Shown here: piece after piece, positions 7,675 to 16,844 of the stretch
How positions within the stretch are numbered: the stretch's first letter is position 1
Layout of the letters: every line of letters begins with the position of its first letter
Source: JAXHUM01 sp034189325
GTDB taxonomy: Bacteria; Desulfobacterota; DSM-4660; Desulfatiglandales; Desulfatiglandaceae
Direction: 5' to 3'
NCBI GenBank assembly: GCA_034189325.1
Contig: JAXHUM010000126.1
Span: forward strand, 1-38,509
Length of the DNA stretch: 38,509 nucleotides
Position numbers and translations under genes: made by a program
Notes under the pieces: generated by a model
The model's input: only the letters and a program-made list of their open reading frames with translations
The model's database searches: none
What the model was told of the DNA's origin: nothing

Positions 7675-10600
7675 TCAGACTGCCGCAGAAACGGATGCCA
7701 AGATCTGTTGTTCCTTGAAATGGAGCATATCAATAGCCTTTTGAGGACAGGAAGAGGCACACAGGCCACACCCTTTGCAGGAAGCGACAATGTTCTTGGC
7801 ACGTTTGCCTTTTCCTTCCACTTCTTCCAGCTCGATGGCTCCAAAGGGGCATATTTCCGCGCACAGACCGCATCCGATGCACTTCTCGGAATCGACCTGA
7901 GAGACAAGGGGAGAAACCTCTATAGAGGATTTTGAAAGCACGGTCGCGGCACGGCTTGCAGCGGCCATGGCCTGGGCAATGCTCTCATCGATGGGTTTGG
8001 GGTAATGGGCCAGCCCGCAGACAAAGAGACCGTCCGACGCGAAATCCACCGGTCGGAGTTTGGCGTGGGCCTCCATGAAGAAATTCTCCTCATTGACAGG
8101 GAGCTTGTAAAAGGCCGCGATATCCTTATTATCGCCCGGCTCAATCGCAGTGGCCAAATTGACCAGATCAGCGTTTATGTGAAGGTCCATTTGGAGAATC
8201 GGATCAAACACATCCACCTCGAGCCCTTCAGGGCCTTGCGAGACAATCGGTTTCCTGTCAAGAGAATACCTGACGAAGATAACACGCTTTTCCCTGGCCT
8301 CTTTGAAGAGCGCCTCTCTTTCACCAAAGGTCCTGATATCTCTGTAGAGGACATAAACGTCCGTGTCGGGATTCTGGTCTTTTATAGATATGGCCTGCAA
8401 AACGGAACTGGTACAACATATCCTCGAGCAGTAGGGCCTGTTGTCATCTCTTGAGCCGACGCACTGGATGAAAACGACACTCTTTGCCTTTTTCAACTTG
8501 TCGGGGTTGTTTTCGAGGTCGTGCCACCGAGTCACATTTTCATTTTTCCCGTAAAGGTATTCATCCGTTCCCGTGGCTTGCCCCCCTGTTGCGATAATGG
8601 CAGCGCCATGGGGAATCTGTTTGGTTTTATCGTTGATAGACACTTCGGTCTCAAAATTACCGACAAATCCGGAAGCCCCTATGACCTCGGCATTGAGTAA
8701 AACATCGATGTCCTGGTGGGCCTCCACCTTGGATACAAGATCCCCAAGGAATTTCCGAACATCCTGCCCCCGCCAAGTGTGGGAGATCTCCCTTGCCGAG
8801 CCTCCGAGCGTGGGCGATTTCTCAATAATGGTTGCGGGAAAACCTTGATCCGCAAGGCTGAGCGCTGCTGTCATTCCTGCCACGCCACCTCCTATCACAA
8901 GGGCTGTCCTGTTTATATCTACCGAAAGCTTCGGGATGGATTCGAGCAACGAGGCCCTGGCAACGGCCATCCTTATCAAATCTTTGGACTTTTCGGTGGC
9001 CATCTTTTTGTCTTGTGAGTGGCACCAGGTGCATTGGTTTCTTATGTTTGCCATCTCAAAGAGATAGGGATTAAGCCCGGCGTTCCGGATGGTCTCCTGG
9101 AAGAGGGGTTCATGGGTTCTTGGTGTGCATGCCGCCACGACAATGCGGTTGAGCTTCTGTTCCTTGATGACTTCAACCATCTTTTCCTGCGTGTCCTGGC
9201 TGCATGTGAAGAGGTTTTCTTCCACATAGGCGACATTAGGCAAGGCCTTGGCGTATTCTACAATGGAAGGTACATCGGCAATCCCCCCAATGTTGACGCC
9301 GCAGTTGCAGACAAACACGCCCAGCCGAGGCTCTTGGCCAGTTACATCGGTTTCGTCAGGGAACTCTTTTTCATGGACTTTGGAGCCGCGAGCAGGGGCT
9401 AGGGCAATGCCGGCGGAACAGGCTGCCGCGCTCGCCTCCATGACGGACTGGGGAATATCCTTGCAGCCCTGTATAACCCCGGCTACGTAAATCCCGGGCC
9501 GGGATGTGGCCACAGGGGAGGTCTCGTCGGTCTTGACAAAGCCATACTTGTTCAGCTCTATGCCGAGCTTGCCGGCCGTTTCCACGGCTGTTGCCGCCGG
9601 CTCCATGCCGACGGAAAGAACGACCATGTCGAATTCTTCGGCCTTCATTTCCCCCGATTCCGTTACGTAAGAGATACTGAGAGTGCCGTTTGGATCAACC
9701 TCGGTTATGGTGTGGACCCGAGACCTTATGAAGCGGACGCCTTCAGACTTGGCCCGTCCGTAATACTTCTCAAAATCTTTTCCATGGGTCCTCATGTCCA
9801 TGAAGAAAATGGATGCCTCGAGATCCTTCCCGATATGTTCTTTGGAAATAACAGCCTCTTTAATCGCATACATGCAGCAGACCGAGGAGCAGTATTCATG
9901 GTCGGTTCGGTTTATATCCCGTGAGCCCACGCACTGGAGCCAGGCTATCCTTTTAGGCTCCTTCTGGTCCGAAGGTCGGAGCACATGACCTGTTGTGGGC
10001 CCTCCGGCGGACAAGATCCTTTCATACTCGATACTTGTCACAACATTGGGAAAGGACCGGTGGTGATAGACATCGATGTCGGAAGGATCATACGTATCCA
10101 GCCCGGCAGTAAAGATGACGGAGCCGACATTGATCGAAGCGAGCTGCTCCTTTTGGGCGTGAGAATCCAACGTGACCGCTTCGGCCTTGCATACTTCCAC
10201 GCATTGGTAGCATTCGCAGCAGCCGCCGCAATTGAGGCATCGGTCCGCTTCCTCTTTGGCTACCTGTTCATCGACCGAGAGATTGACCTCATCAAATCCT
10301 GCCAGCCTCCTTTCCAGTTCCAGTGTCGGAATATCCATCCTCTTGCGAGCTGGTTCGCCTTTGGGAATATCGATCCAATTTGTCCCCATAGAGGGTTCAT
10401 CCTGCCATTCTTTGGGAAGTTCTTCCCCCTGGAGATACTTAGAAATATATGTTGCAGCCCTCTTGCCTGCCTCAACAGCCTCAATGACCGTGGCCGGCCC
10501 GGTAATGGCGTCACCACCGGCAAAGATATTCGCCTCGTTGGTTTGAAGCGTCTCAGGATTGACTACCAAAAGATTCCACTTGGAGACCTCGAGCCCATGG

Positions 10601-12114
10601 GCATCTCCAAGAAAATCGAGGTCCGGCTCCTGGCCGATAGCAGGAATGATGTGGTCTGCTTCAATAAAAAACTCTGAGCCTTCAATCGGTATCGGTTTTC
10701 TCCTCCCCGTGGTATCCGGATCTGTCAAGCGGGTTCTGATACACTCAATACCTGAGACCTTTCCGTTGTCATGGGAGACCTTCATGGGGGCTACGAGATA
10801 GTGGATCTTGATGCCCTCTTTTTCTGTTTCCTCCACCTCTTCTTTTTCAGCGGGCATTTCCTCTTGCGATCGACGATAGATGATATGGGCCTCGCTCGCT
10901 CCCAGCCGCAGGGCCACGCGGGCCCCATCAAGGGCGGAATGACCGCCGCCGATCACAACAACCTTTCCTTTAACCTGTTTCAGGTTGCCGAGGTGGACGT
11001 TCTTTAAAAAGGATGTGACGTCAGTGACACCCTCAGCTTGCTCTTCCCCTGGTATCCGCATTTTCAGGCTTTTCCATGCACCGATTGCGAGAAAAACTGC
11101 TTTTGCGCCATGGGACTTCAGCTCTTCGATTGTCAGGTCTTTGCCGATGGAGGAATTGGTGTGGATCTCAATGCCATAGCGTTTTAGATTATTGATCTCC
11201 TGATCCAGTATTGACCTGGGAAGACGGTGTTCCGGAATGCCGTAGCGCATCATACCCCCCGGCTCCGGCATGGCTTCGTAGACGCTGACCTTATAGCCGT
11301 CGAGGGCCAGAAAATAGGCGGCTGTAAGCCCGGCAGGTCCTGAACCGACAATAGCGACCTTTTCGTCTCTTGGGGTGATCTGAGGGATCGGGATCTGAGC
11401 GAGATCCACATGATCCGCTGCCACGCGCTTCAATTCTCTGATGGACAGAGCCTCGTCCACTTCAAGGCGGCGGCAGCTCTTCTCGCAACGGTGCGGGCAG
11501 ATCCGACCTAAAATGCCGGGGAAGGGGAGATCTTCCATTATAATATCTATCGCTTCCCTATACTTACCCTGTTTAACCATTTGCACATAGCCCTGAACGT
11601 TCAAATGGGCTGGACAGGACATCCTACAGGGGGCTGTATCGAGCTTTTCAATTGCAAAGGCACCTGGGATGGCCTGAGGGTAGGCCTTGTATATCGCTTT
11701 GCGATTAGCCAGCTCCACGTTGTATTCATCAGGTCTATCAGCCGGGCATATTTCTTGGCAGTCGCCGCAGGCCGTACATTTATCGGGATCTACATAACGG
11801 GGCCCCTTACGGATGGTTACTTCAAAATTTCCAACTTCTCCATCGATATCTTGGATATCCGAACAGGTATGGAGTTCGATGTTGGTATGCCGGCCGACCT
11901 CGACCAGTTTGGGTGAGATAACTCACATGGCACAGTCATTGGTCGGGAAGGTCTTATCCAGTTGAGACATAACTCCGCCGATGGCAGCGGTTTTCTCGAC
12001 GAGATGGACATAATATCCCGAATCCGCCAAATCCAAGGCAGCCTGCATACCTGCAATGCCGCCTCCCACAACCATTACGGCTCCCTGTATTTTTTCGGTG
12101 GTACCTGTCTTCAT
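7675..12114 (-). CDS. hdrA: HdrA-GltD(NfnB)-HdrA fusion flavoprotein, predicted selenoprotein (UGA at codon 64)
   Basis: A 1479-residue protein when read through TGA 11923-11925. Order: FAD motif VVGGGIAGMQAA (near 15-27); FPTNDCAM-U-VISPKLVEVGRH; CTACGDCQEICP (near 115); a GltD/NfnB-like insert from about 133 to 620 with PCRMSCPAHLNVQGY, ICPHRCEKSCRR, FAD site GSGPAG (about 258) and NAD(P)H site GGGHSALDGA (about 390); a Cys cluster CLNCGGCCECYQCVEVC (about 626-642); then HdrA motifs CSSVCC, VFVCNCGVNIGG, a second FAD domain (about 1074) and two C-terminal [4Fe-4S] motifs (from about 1412). Two ATGs (12117, 12114) follow AAGGAG; 12114 has the better 6-nt spacing. First gene of the operon. 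The insert suggests an NAD(P)H-linked flavin, absent from the other HdrA. Confidence 0.9.
11890..11907 (-). promoter_or_regulatory. Candidate SECIS hairpin in the first hdrA
   Basis: Same 18-base hairpin as at 6598-6615 (7-bp stem, AGGT loop), again 22 nt from UGA to loop. The identity extends across nearly the whole stretch between the UGA and the stem in both genes. Confidence 0.7.
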
Positions 12115-12333
12115 CATTGGCTCCTTAAAAACAAGGCCATTGAAAAATAAACTATTTGCCCACTCCATGAATGCGTCGATAGAATCCGACTTTAGAATAG
12201 GATCTTCCCGCAACGCAGGATGTCACCTTCCTTGAATCCATCGAAGAGTCGACCATTTTTCAACGGCCTTATTAAGTATAACTGCTGAAAATTTGTTGTG
12301 CCGGGAACAAAGAATAAAAAAAAGAGAGTAAGA

Positions 12334-12363
12334 TTTATACAAACAGAGGCGTTTTCTTGTCAA
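12334..12363 (-). promoter_or_regulatory. Sigma-70-type promoter for the hdr-mvhD-met operon
   Basis: On the minus strand TTGACA (12363-12358) and TATAAA (12339-12334) are 18 bases apart. Transcription would start near 12327, giving a leader of about 210 nt before the first hdrA. The rest of 12118-12499 is non-coding; it also holds an imperfect palindrome ATGAT-N7-ATCAT at about 12426-12442, nearer the kinase gene, that could be an operator. Confidence 0.55.
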
Positions 12364-12499
12364 GGATTATTTAAAGGGGGAGGCATTTGAGATAGAGTCA
12401 ATCTCCTTGATTGCCATTGTTTTTTATGATGTAATTTATCATGATATTTTTCCCTTCTATCCATTAACTGAATAACATTTTGAATTATAAATAGGTCTC

Positions 12500-14581
12500 A
12501 TGGACGGAGAACAAACATCCAGGCACCGGAAAAACCCCCAGGACCTTATTGAAAGGGTCACCGACTATGTGGTGGCCATCAATAGAAGGTTCGAGATTGT
12601 GATGGCAAACAGCCTGTTCAGTAACGCGTTTTCCATGGTCCCAAAGGCCCCCTGTTACCAAGTCTGGAAGGGAAGGCAGGACAAATGTGAAGACTGTCTG
12701 GTGGAAAAATCTTTTGCAGATGGAAAAATTCATCATAGCAAAGAAACGGTCTTTATGAAAGGGGGTAGGGAAGCCCAGGTCCTTGTGAAATCAACGCCGG
12801 TCAAAGATAATCGGGGGGAGATCATCTATGTCCTTGAGACAGCGACGGATATTGAGGAGAGGGGAGATGTCGAGGAACAGATAAAAAAAGCGGGAAGTCT
12901 GGATGAGATACTGTCGGATCGTTTGCGCGTTCTGGAAAAGTCTGAGGAAAAATACAGGACGGTTTTTGAGCGCTCCCGGGACGCCATATTTATTACCGAT
13001 GCCGACACCAGGATTGTCGATATTAATCAGGCAGGTGTTGAAATCCTGGGATATGACAGTAGAGAAGAGGTCCTGGCCTTGAAATCGGTCTTTGAACTCT
13101 TTGAAGATCCTGAACACCTCTACAGGTTTCAGAAAAAAATCTCTTGGGAGGGATTTGTTACGGAATTCGAGACTCGTTTCATGGGGAAAGATGGACGAGT
13201 CTTCGACGTTCTCATAACATCCAATGTGATTGCAGACGGGACCGGAGAAAACATCGGTAACGCCTTCATCATTAGGGATATCACCAAGATCAGACAGACT
13301 CAACAGGAGATTGAGAGGCGAAACATAAGGCTTTCTACTCTAAATGCTATTGCCACGACGGTCAGCAGCAGTTTGGAGCTTGATGAAGTGCTCAACAGCA
13401 CGATTGATGAAATCCTGGAAATCCTGGAGCCTGACAGCATGCGGATCTACCTGCTGGACGAACAAAGAGAGGTGCTTCATTTGGTGGCCCACAAAGGGCA
13501 CTCGACCAACTTTATTCAAAAAACACATATGAAACGCAGGGAAGTGGGCGATGGACTTCTGGGACAGACCGTGCTCACAGGTGAAACCAGAGTGGTGGAC
13601 AACTTTTTGAGATCGAAAGATCCCTACGTCGACTCCTTTGTGAGCGAGGGTTTGCAGTCCACCATATACATTCCCCTCATGTCCAAAGGCAAACCTGTCG
13701 GCGTGATGAGTGTCTCCACCCACTTCGCTTTTCAATTTCCGGCCGATTATGTCAGGTTTTTGACAGCCATCGGTAGTCAGATAGGCATGGCTGTGGAGAA
13801 TGCCTACCTGTATGAAAAAATCAAAACCGCTTATAAGGAGCTTCAAGAGGCCCAGGAACAGGTTGTTCGGTCGGAAAAACTGGCTTCATTGGGCAAATTG
13901 TCCGCCACGATCGCCCATGAGATCAATAACCCTCTAGCCGCTGTCCTTAACTATATCCGGTTGATGATAAAAATCATCAAAAGGGGAGGCTTCTCGGAAG
14001 AAAGGCTGGATGATATCTCCAGGTATTTGGATACAATGGAGACTGAGACGGCACGGTGCGGTGAAATCGTAAAGAATCTCCTTGCCTTCTCACGTCAATC
14101 CAAGACAAGTATGGAAACACACGACATAAAGGAGATCATTGACAAAAGCCTGACCCTTATTGTCCATGATCTGGAAATAAAAAACATCCGGATTCTCAAA
14201 GAGGTCGATTCAAACTTGCCGGCGGTTCTCTGTGATTTCAGGCAGATTCAGCACGTTTTTCTAAATCTCTTGAGCAACTCTTCAGAGGCAATGACCCAAG
14301 GCGGAACTTTGACTGTAAAGGCCCATTATACTGAAAGTGACGGATTTGTCCAAATATGTATAGGAGATACAGGGAGGGGTATTGCCAGAGAGGATCTCGA
14401 ACATATCTTTGAGCCCTTTTTCACCACCAAAGAGGAGGGGAAAGGCGTGGGTCTCGGGCTGTCCGTTGTCTACGGGATTGTCTCAAGGCATAATGGGTCT
14501 ATTGATGTGAATAGTGAGATCGGAAAAGGCACGGTATTCAAGGTGCATCTCCCCATAGCACCGGCTGCTGTTGTCTCATGA
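12500..14581 (+). CDS. Cytoplasmic PAS-PAS-GAF sensor histidine kinase (NtrB-like)
   Basis: A 693-residue sensor kinase without transmembrane segments. Residues 15-120 are a PAS-like domain with a Cys group (C52, C63, C66); 145-265 a PAS domain (KYRTVFERSRDAIFITDAD); 275-440 a GAF domain. The dimerisation segment carries SATIAHEINNPLA with phospho-acceptor His473. The ATPase domain shows the N box (FLNLLSNSSEAM), GDTGRGI and FFTTKEEGKGVGLGLS. It is divergent from the hdr-met operon and overlaps or abuts the sigma-54 regulator gene, its evident partner. The cysteine group in the first PAS could bind a metal or sense redox state; that is inference. The start at 12500 has only a weak ribosome site. 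Confidence 0.9.
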   Translation: MDGEQTSRHRKNPQDLIERVTDYVVAINRRFEIVMANSLFSNAFSMVPKAPCYQVWKGRQDKCEDCLVEKSFADGKIHHSKETVFMKGGREAQVLVKSTPVKDNRGEIIYVLETATDIEERGDVEEQIKKAGSLDEILSDRLRVLEKSEEKYRTVFERSRDAIFITDADTRIVDINQAGVEILGYDSREEVLALKSVFELFEDPEHLYRFQKKISWEGFVTEFETRFMGKDGRVFDVLITSNVIADGTGENIGNAFIIRDITKIRQTQQEIERRNIRLSTLNAIATTVSSSLELDEVLNSTIDEILEILEPDSMRIYLLDEQREVLHLVAHKGHSTNFIQKTHMKRREVGDGLLGQTVLTGETRVVDNFLRSKDPYVDSFVSEGLQSTIYIPLMSKGKPVGVMSVSTHFAFQFPADYVRFLTAIGSQIGMAVENAYLYEKIKTAYKELQEAQEQVVRSEKLASLGKLSATIAHEINNPLAAVLNYIRLMIKIIKRGGFSEERLDDISRYLDTMETETARCGEIVKNLLAFSRQSKTSMETHDIKEIIDKSLTLIVHDLEIKNIRILKEVDSNLPAVLCDFRQIQHVFLNLLSNSSEAMTQGGTLTVKAHYTESDGFVQICIGDTGRGIAREDLEHIFEPFFTTKEEGKGVGLGLSVVYGIVSRHNGSIDVNSEIGKGTVFKVHLPIAPAAVVS

Positions 14582-14636
14582 ATACAAAAAGGCGTATACA
14601 AATCGCCTCTTCACAAAAGAGTGGAAGGAGTCCTTC

Positions 14637-15992
14637 ATGCCGAAAAAACCGCGTATCCTGGTAGTCGATGACGAAACAGCCATGCGAGAAAGCCTCAAGG
14701 ACTGGCTGATGGAGGATGGTTATGAAGTAGGTTTGGCGGCCGGTGGTGAGGAGGCCATAGCCTTGGCACGGGAAAAAAGCTGGGAAGTCGTTTTGCTGGA
14801 CCTGAAGATGCCGGGAATGGACGGTCTTGAGGTTTTAAAGGCGCTGAAAGAGATTGATCCTGAAACCGAGATACTTATCATGACCGCCTATGCCACGGTC
14901 GATACCGCTGTTCAGGCCATGAAGGAGGGGGCATTTGATTATCTTGTCAAGCCGTTTGACCCCGATGAAGTGGAGCTATTGATCAAAAAGATCGTGACTC
15001 ACAAGGAACTGATCCTTGAAAATATTCTCCTCCGTAGACAACTGGAAGAGAAGATCCAGTACGATGAGATTATCGGGAAGAGCGAGGCCATGCAGGAGAT
15101 ATTCGACCTGATTACAAAGGTGGCCCAGACTGATTCCACGGTTCTCATCACAGGTGAAAGCGGCACAGGTAAAGAACTGATCGCTCAGGCGATTCATGGT
15201 AACAGCCAACGCTGCTTCATGCCTTTTGTTGCCGTAAGTTGCGGGGCGCTCCCCGATTCTTTGCTCGAGAGCGAGCTCTTCGGGTATGAAAAGGGGGCCT
15301 TTACCGGGGCCGATCATACCAAGAAGGGGCGCTTTGAGATGGCGGAAAGAGGCACCCTTTTTTTGGATGAAATCGGAGACATCAGCTTGAAAACGCAGGT
15401 GGATCTCTTGAGGGTATTGCAGCAGAAAGAATTTAACAGACTGGGTGGTCAGGACTTGATAGAGGCTGATGTCCGTATCCTGGCGGCGACCAATCGTGAC
15501 CTCAAGAAGGCCATAAAAGAAAAGCGATTCCGCGAAGACCTCTACTATCGTTTAAATGTGATATCGATCCATGTGCCTCCCTTGAGGGAGAGGCGGGAAG
15601 ATATTCCCCTGCTGGCGGAAGCATTTGTGAAAAAATACTGCATCGAAATGAATCAGGAGCCTGTTAAGGTCTCTGCCCCTGCCTTGGAATTGCTGACACA
15701 ATATGACTGGCCGGGAAATGTGAGGGAACTGGAAAATATCATTGAGAGGGCTCTCGTCATCGGTAGGGGCACGAAAATCATGCCTGATGACCTTCCCTTT
15801 TCCAAAAAGGATCTGGGGACATCAACACTCCCCAGCTCTCTAAAGATGATGGAAAAAATGCATATCGAAAGGATCCTTGAAGAGAGTGAATGGAACATCA
15901 GCAGGGCAGCCCGCCAACTGGAGATCGACCGCCAGACACTTTACAACAAGATCGATAAGTATGAAATTCAGAAAGGGGGTCCTTCCAGATAG
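14637..15992 (+). CDS. Sigma-54-dependent response regulator (NtrC family)
   Basis: A 451-residue three-domain activator. The receiver domain (1-120) has the acidic pair at residues 11-12, phospho-acceptor Asp55 in VVLLDLKMPGMDG and KPFD. The AAA+ domain has Walker A GESGTGKE (173-180), the sigma-54-contact loop GAFTGA (220-225) and LFLDEIGD. The C-terminal Fis-type helix-turn-helix is NISRAARQLEIDRQTLYNKI. ATG 14637 is preceded by GGAAGGAG and is preferred to an upstream TTG at 14571 that overlaps the kinase. The intact GAFTGA predicts that it opens sigma-54 promoters; one lies just downstream at 16770-16786. Confidence 0.95.
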   Translation: MPKKPRILVVDDETAMRESLKDWLMEDGYEVGLAAGGEEAIALAREKSWEVVLLDLKMPGMDGLEVLKALKEIDPETEILIMTAYATVDTAVQAMKEGAFDYLVKPFDPDEVELLIKKIVTHKELILENILLRRQLEEKIQYDEIIGKSEAMQEIFDLITKVAQTDSTVLITGESGTGKELIAQAIHGNSQRCFMPFVAVSCGALPDSLLESELFGYEKGAFTGADHTKKGRFEMAERGTLFLDEIGDISLKTQVDLLRVLQQKEFNRLGGQDLIEADVRILAATNRDLKKAIKEKRFREDLYYRLNVISIHVPPLRERREDIPLLAEAFVKKYCIEMNQEPVKVSAPALELLTQYDWPGNVRELENIIERALVIGRGTKIMPDDLPFSKKDLGTSTLPSSLKMMEKMHIERILEESEWNISRAARQLEIDRQTLYNKIDKYEIQKGGPSR

Positions 15993-16555
15993 CCTCGCCG
16001 TCCGATCTTATACTCAGGCCCATTGGTGTTGTAGAAAAGAGGGTTCTCGATCACCTTGAAAATTGTATCTCAGCCCGGTGCGGCCTTCCTTGCCGGGTTT
16101 CGGGCGGCATGGGGGACCCAGAATATGCCTTTGATGAGAAAAGGGGCCAGTACAACTCCAAGCTGATACTAAAACCCCTCCTCGAAGCTTGCCCTGATCA
16201 TGCTCTCAGAATCATCGGTGTCACGCAGGTGGATATGTTTGTGCCGATCCTCAAATATGTGTACGGATTGGCGCTTATGGAAGGTCGATGCGCCGTGATC
16301 TCCCTTCACAGGCTTCGACCAGAGTTCTATGATCATCTCCCCGATCCCGTCCTCCTAATGGATCGGGCGGAGAAGACCGCCATCCACGAAGTGGGGCACA
16401 GTTTTGGGTTGACCCATTGTCGAGATCGTCATTGCGTGATGTATCCCTCCACGCGAATTAGAGATACCGATTTTAAAGAGCCTGATTTTTGTCCTACCTG
16501 CTTTGAGCTTTTCAAGTGGAATCTCAAAAACCTCTCCCCCTCCTGTCATCTCTGA
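15989..16555 (+). CDS. amzA: Archaemetzincin-like zinc metalloprotease
   Basis: Zinc peptidase-like protein with HEVGHSFGLTHC, then C-x4-C-x-M and a final CPTC, the archaemetzincin signature in which three His bind catalytic zinc and four Cys a structural zinc. The first ATG (16109) starts inside the conserved fold. The same frame is open upstream and reads LRPIGVVEKRVLDHLENCISARCGLPCRV, which looks like the family N-terminus. No ATG, GTG or TTG exists in that extension; AGGGGGT at 15974-15980 lies 8 bases before an ATA codon (15989) overlapping the regulator's TAG stop. I therefore propose an AUA (or other non-standard) start, giving 188 residues. The alternative is a start at 16109 with a shortened, possibly inactive N-terminus. 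Confidence 0.75.
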   Translation: MASPSDLILRPIGVVEKRVLDHLENCISARCGLPCRVSGGMGDPEYAFDEKRGQYNSKLILKPLLEACPDHALRIIGVTQVDMFVPILKYVYGLALMEGRCAVISLHRLRPEFYDHLPDPVLLMDRAEKTAIHEVGHSFGLTHCRDRHCVMYPSTRIRDTDFKEPDFCPTCFELFKWNLKNLSPSCHL

Positions 16556-16655
16556 GTGTAAAAATATTCGGCACATGTATATTTGTTCGACAGCATCAAA
16601 AAACAGTGAGTATTCCAGAGGTTTACCCTGAATAAGAGGTCAATGACAGTTGATA

Positions 16656-16672
16656 TGTCGATTTTATCGACA
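16656..16672. promoter_or_regulatory. Palindromic candidate enhancer site for the sigma-54 regulator
   Basis: TGTCGAT-TTT-ATCGACA is a perfect 7-bp-arm palindrome centred about 115 bases upstream of the -24/-12 promoter core, the usual place for NtrC-family binding. A related partial site, TGTTCGACA, lies at 16584-16592. Confidence 0.55.
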
Positions 16673-16769
16673 AAAGACCTTTTGCGATGAAAGGGTGCCT
16701 GTTTTTTCTGATTACATATAAATACAATTAAAACAAAGGTTTATAGGCTACAATCCAAATGGGATCCCT

Positions 16770-16786
16770 TTGGCACAGCCCTTGCT
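16770..16786 (+). promoter_or_regulatory. Sigma-54 (-24/-12) promoter of the GcvH-like gene
   Basis: TTGGCACAGCCCTTGCT contains the consensus TTGGCAC and TTGCT, with 10 bases between the invariant GG (16772-16773) and GC (16784-16785). Transcription would start near 16797, 48 bases before the ATG. No other site of this quality was noticed upstream of any gene in the window. Confidence 0.85.
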
Positions 16787-16844
16787 GAATTAGGTATATG
16801 AAAGCGGGCGAAAGAAAATCATCATTGAATGGAGGATCCCAAAA

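Noticed and set aside
3365..12114. The four in-frame TGA codons as ordinary nonsense mutations or split genes
   Set aside because: All four lie exactly at conserved Cys positions, keep frame and family similarity on both sides, and have matching downstream hairpins; random decay would not do this.
11923..12213. Longer N-terminus for the first HdrA from a TTG at 12213
   Set aside because: The ATG pair at 12117/12114 has an ideal ribosome site, and the extra residues precede the FAD motif without family support.
12118..12499. A sigma-54 promoter for the hdr-met operon
   Set aside because: Both strands were scanned for GG-N10-GC with TGGCAC/TTGC character; none fits, whereas a sigma-70-type site does.
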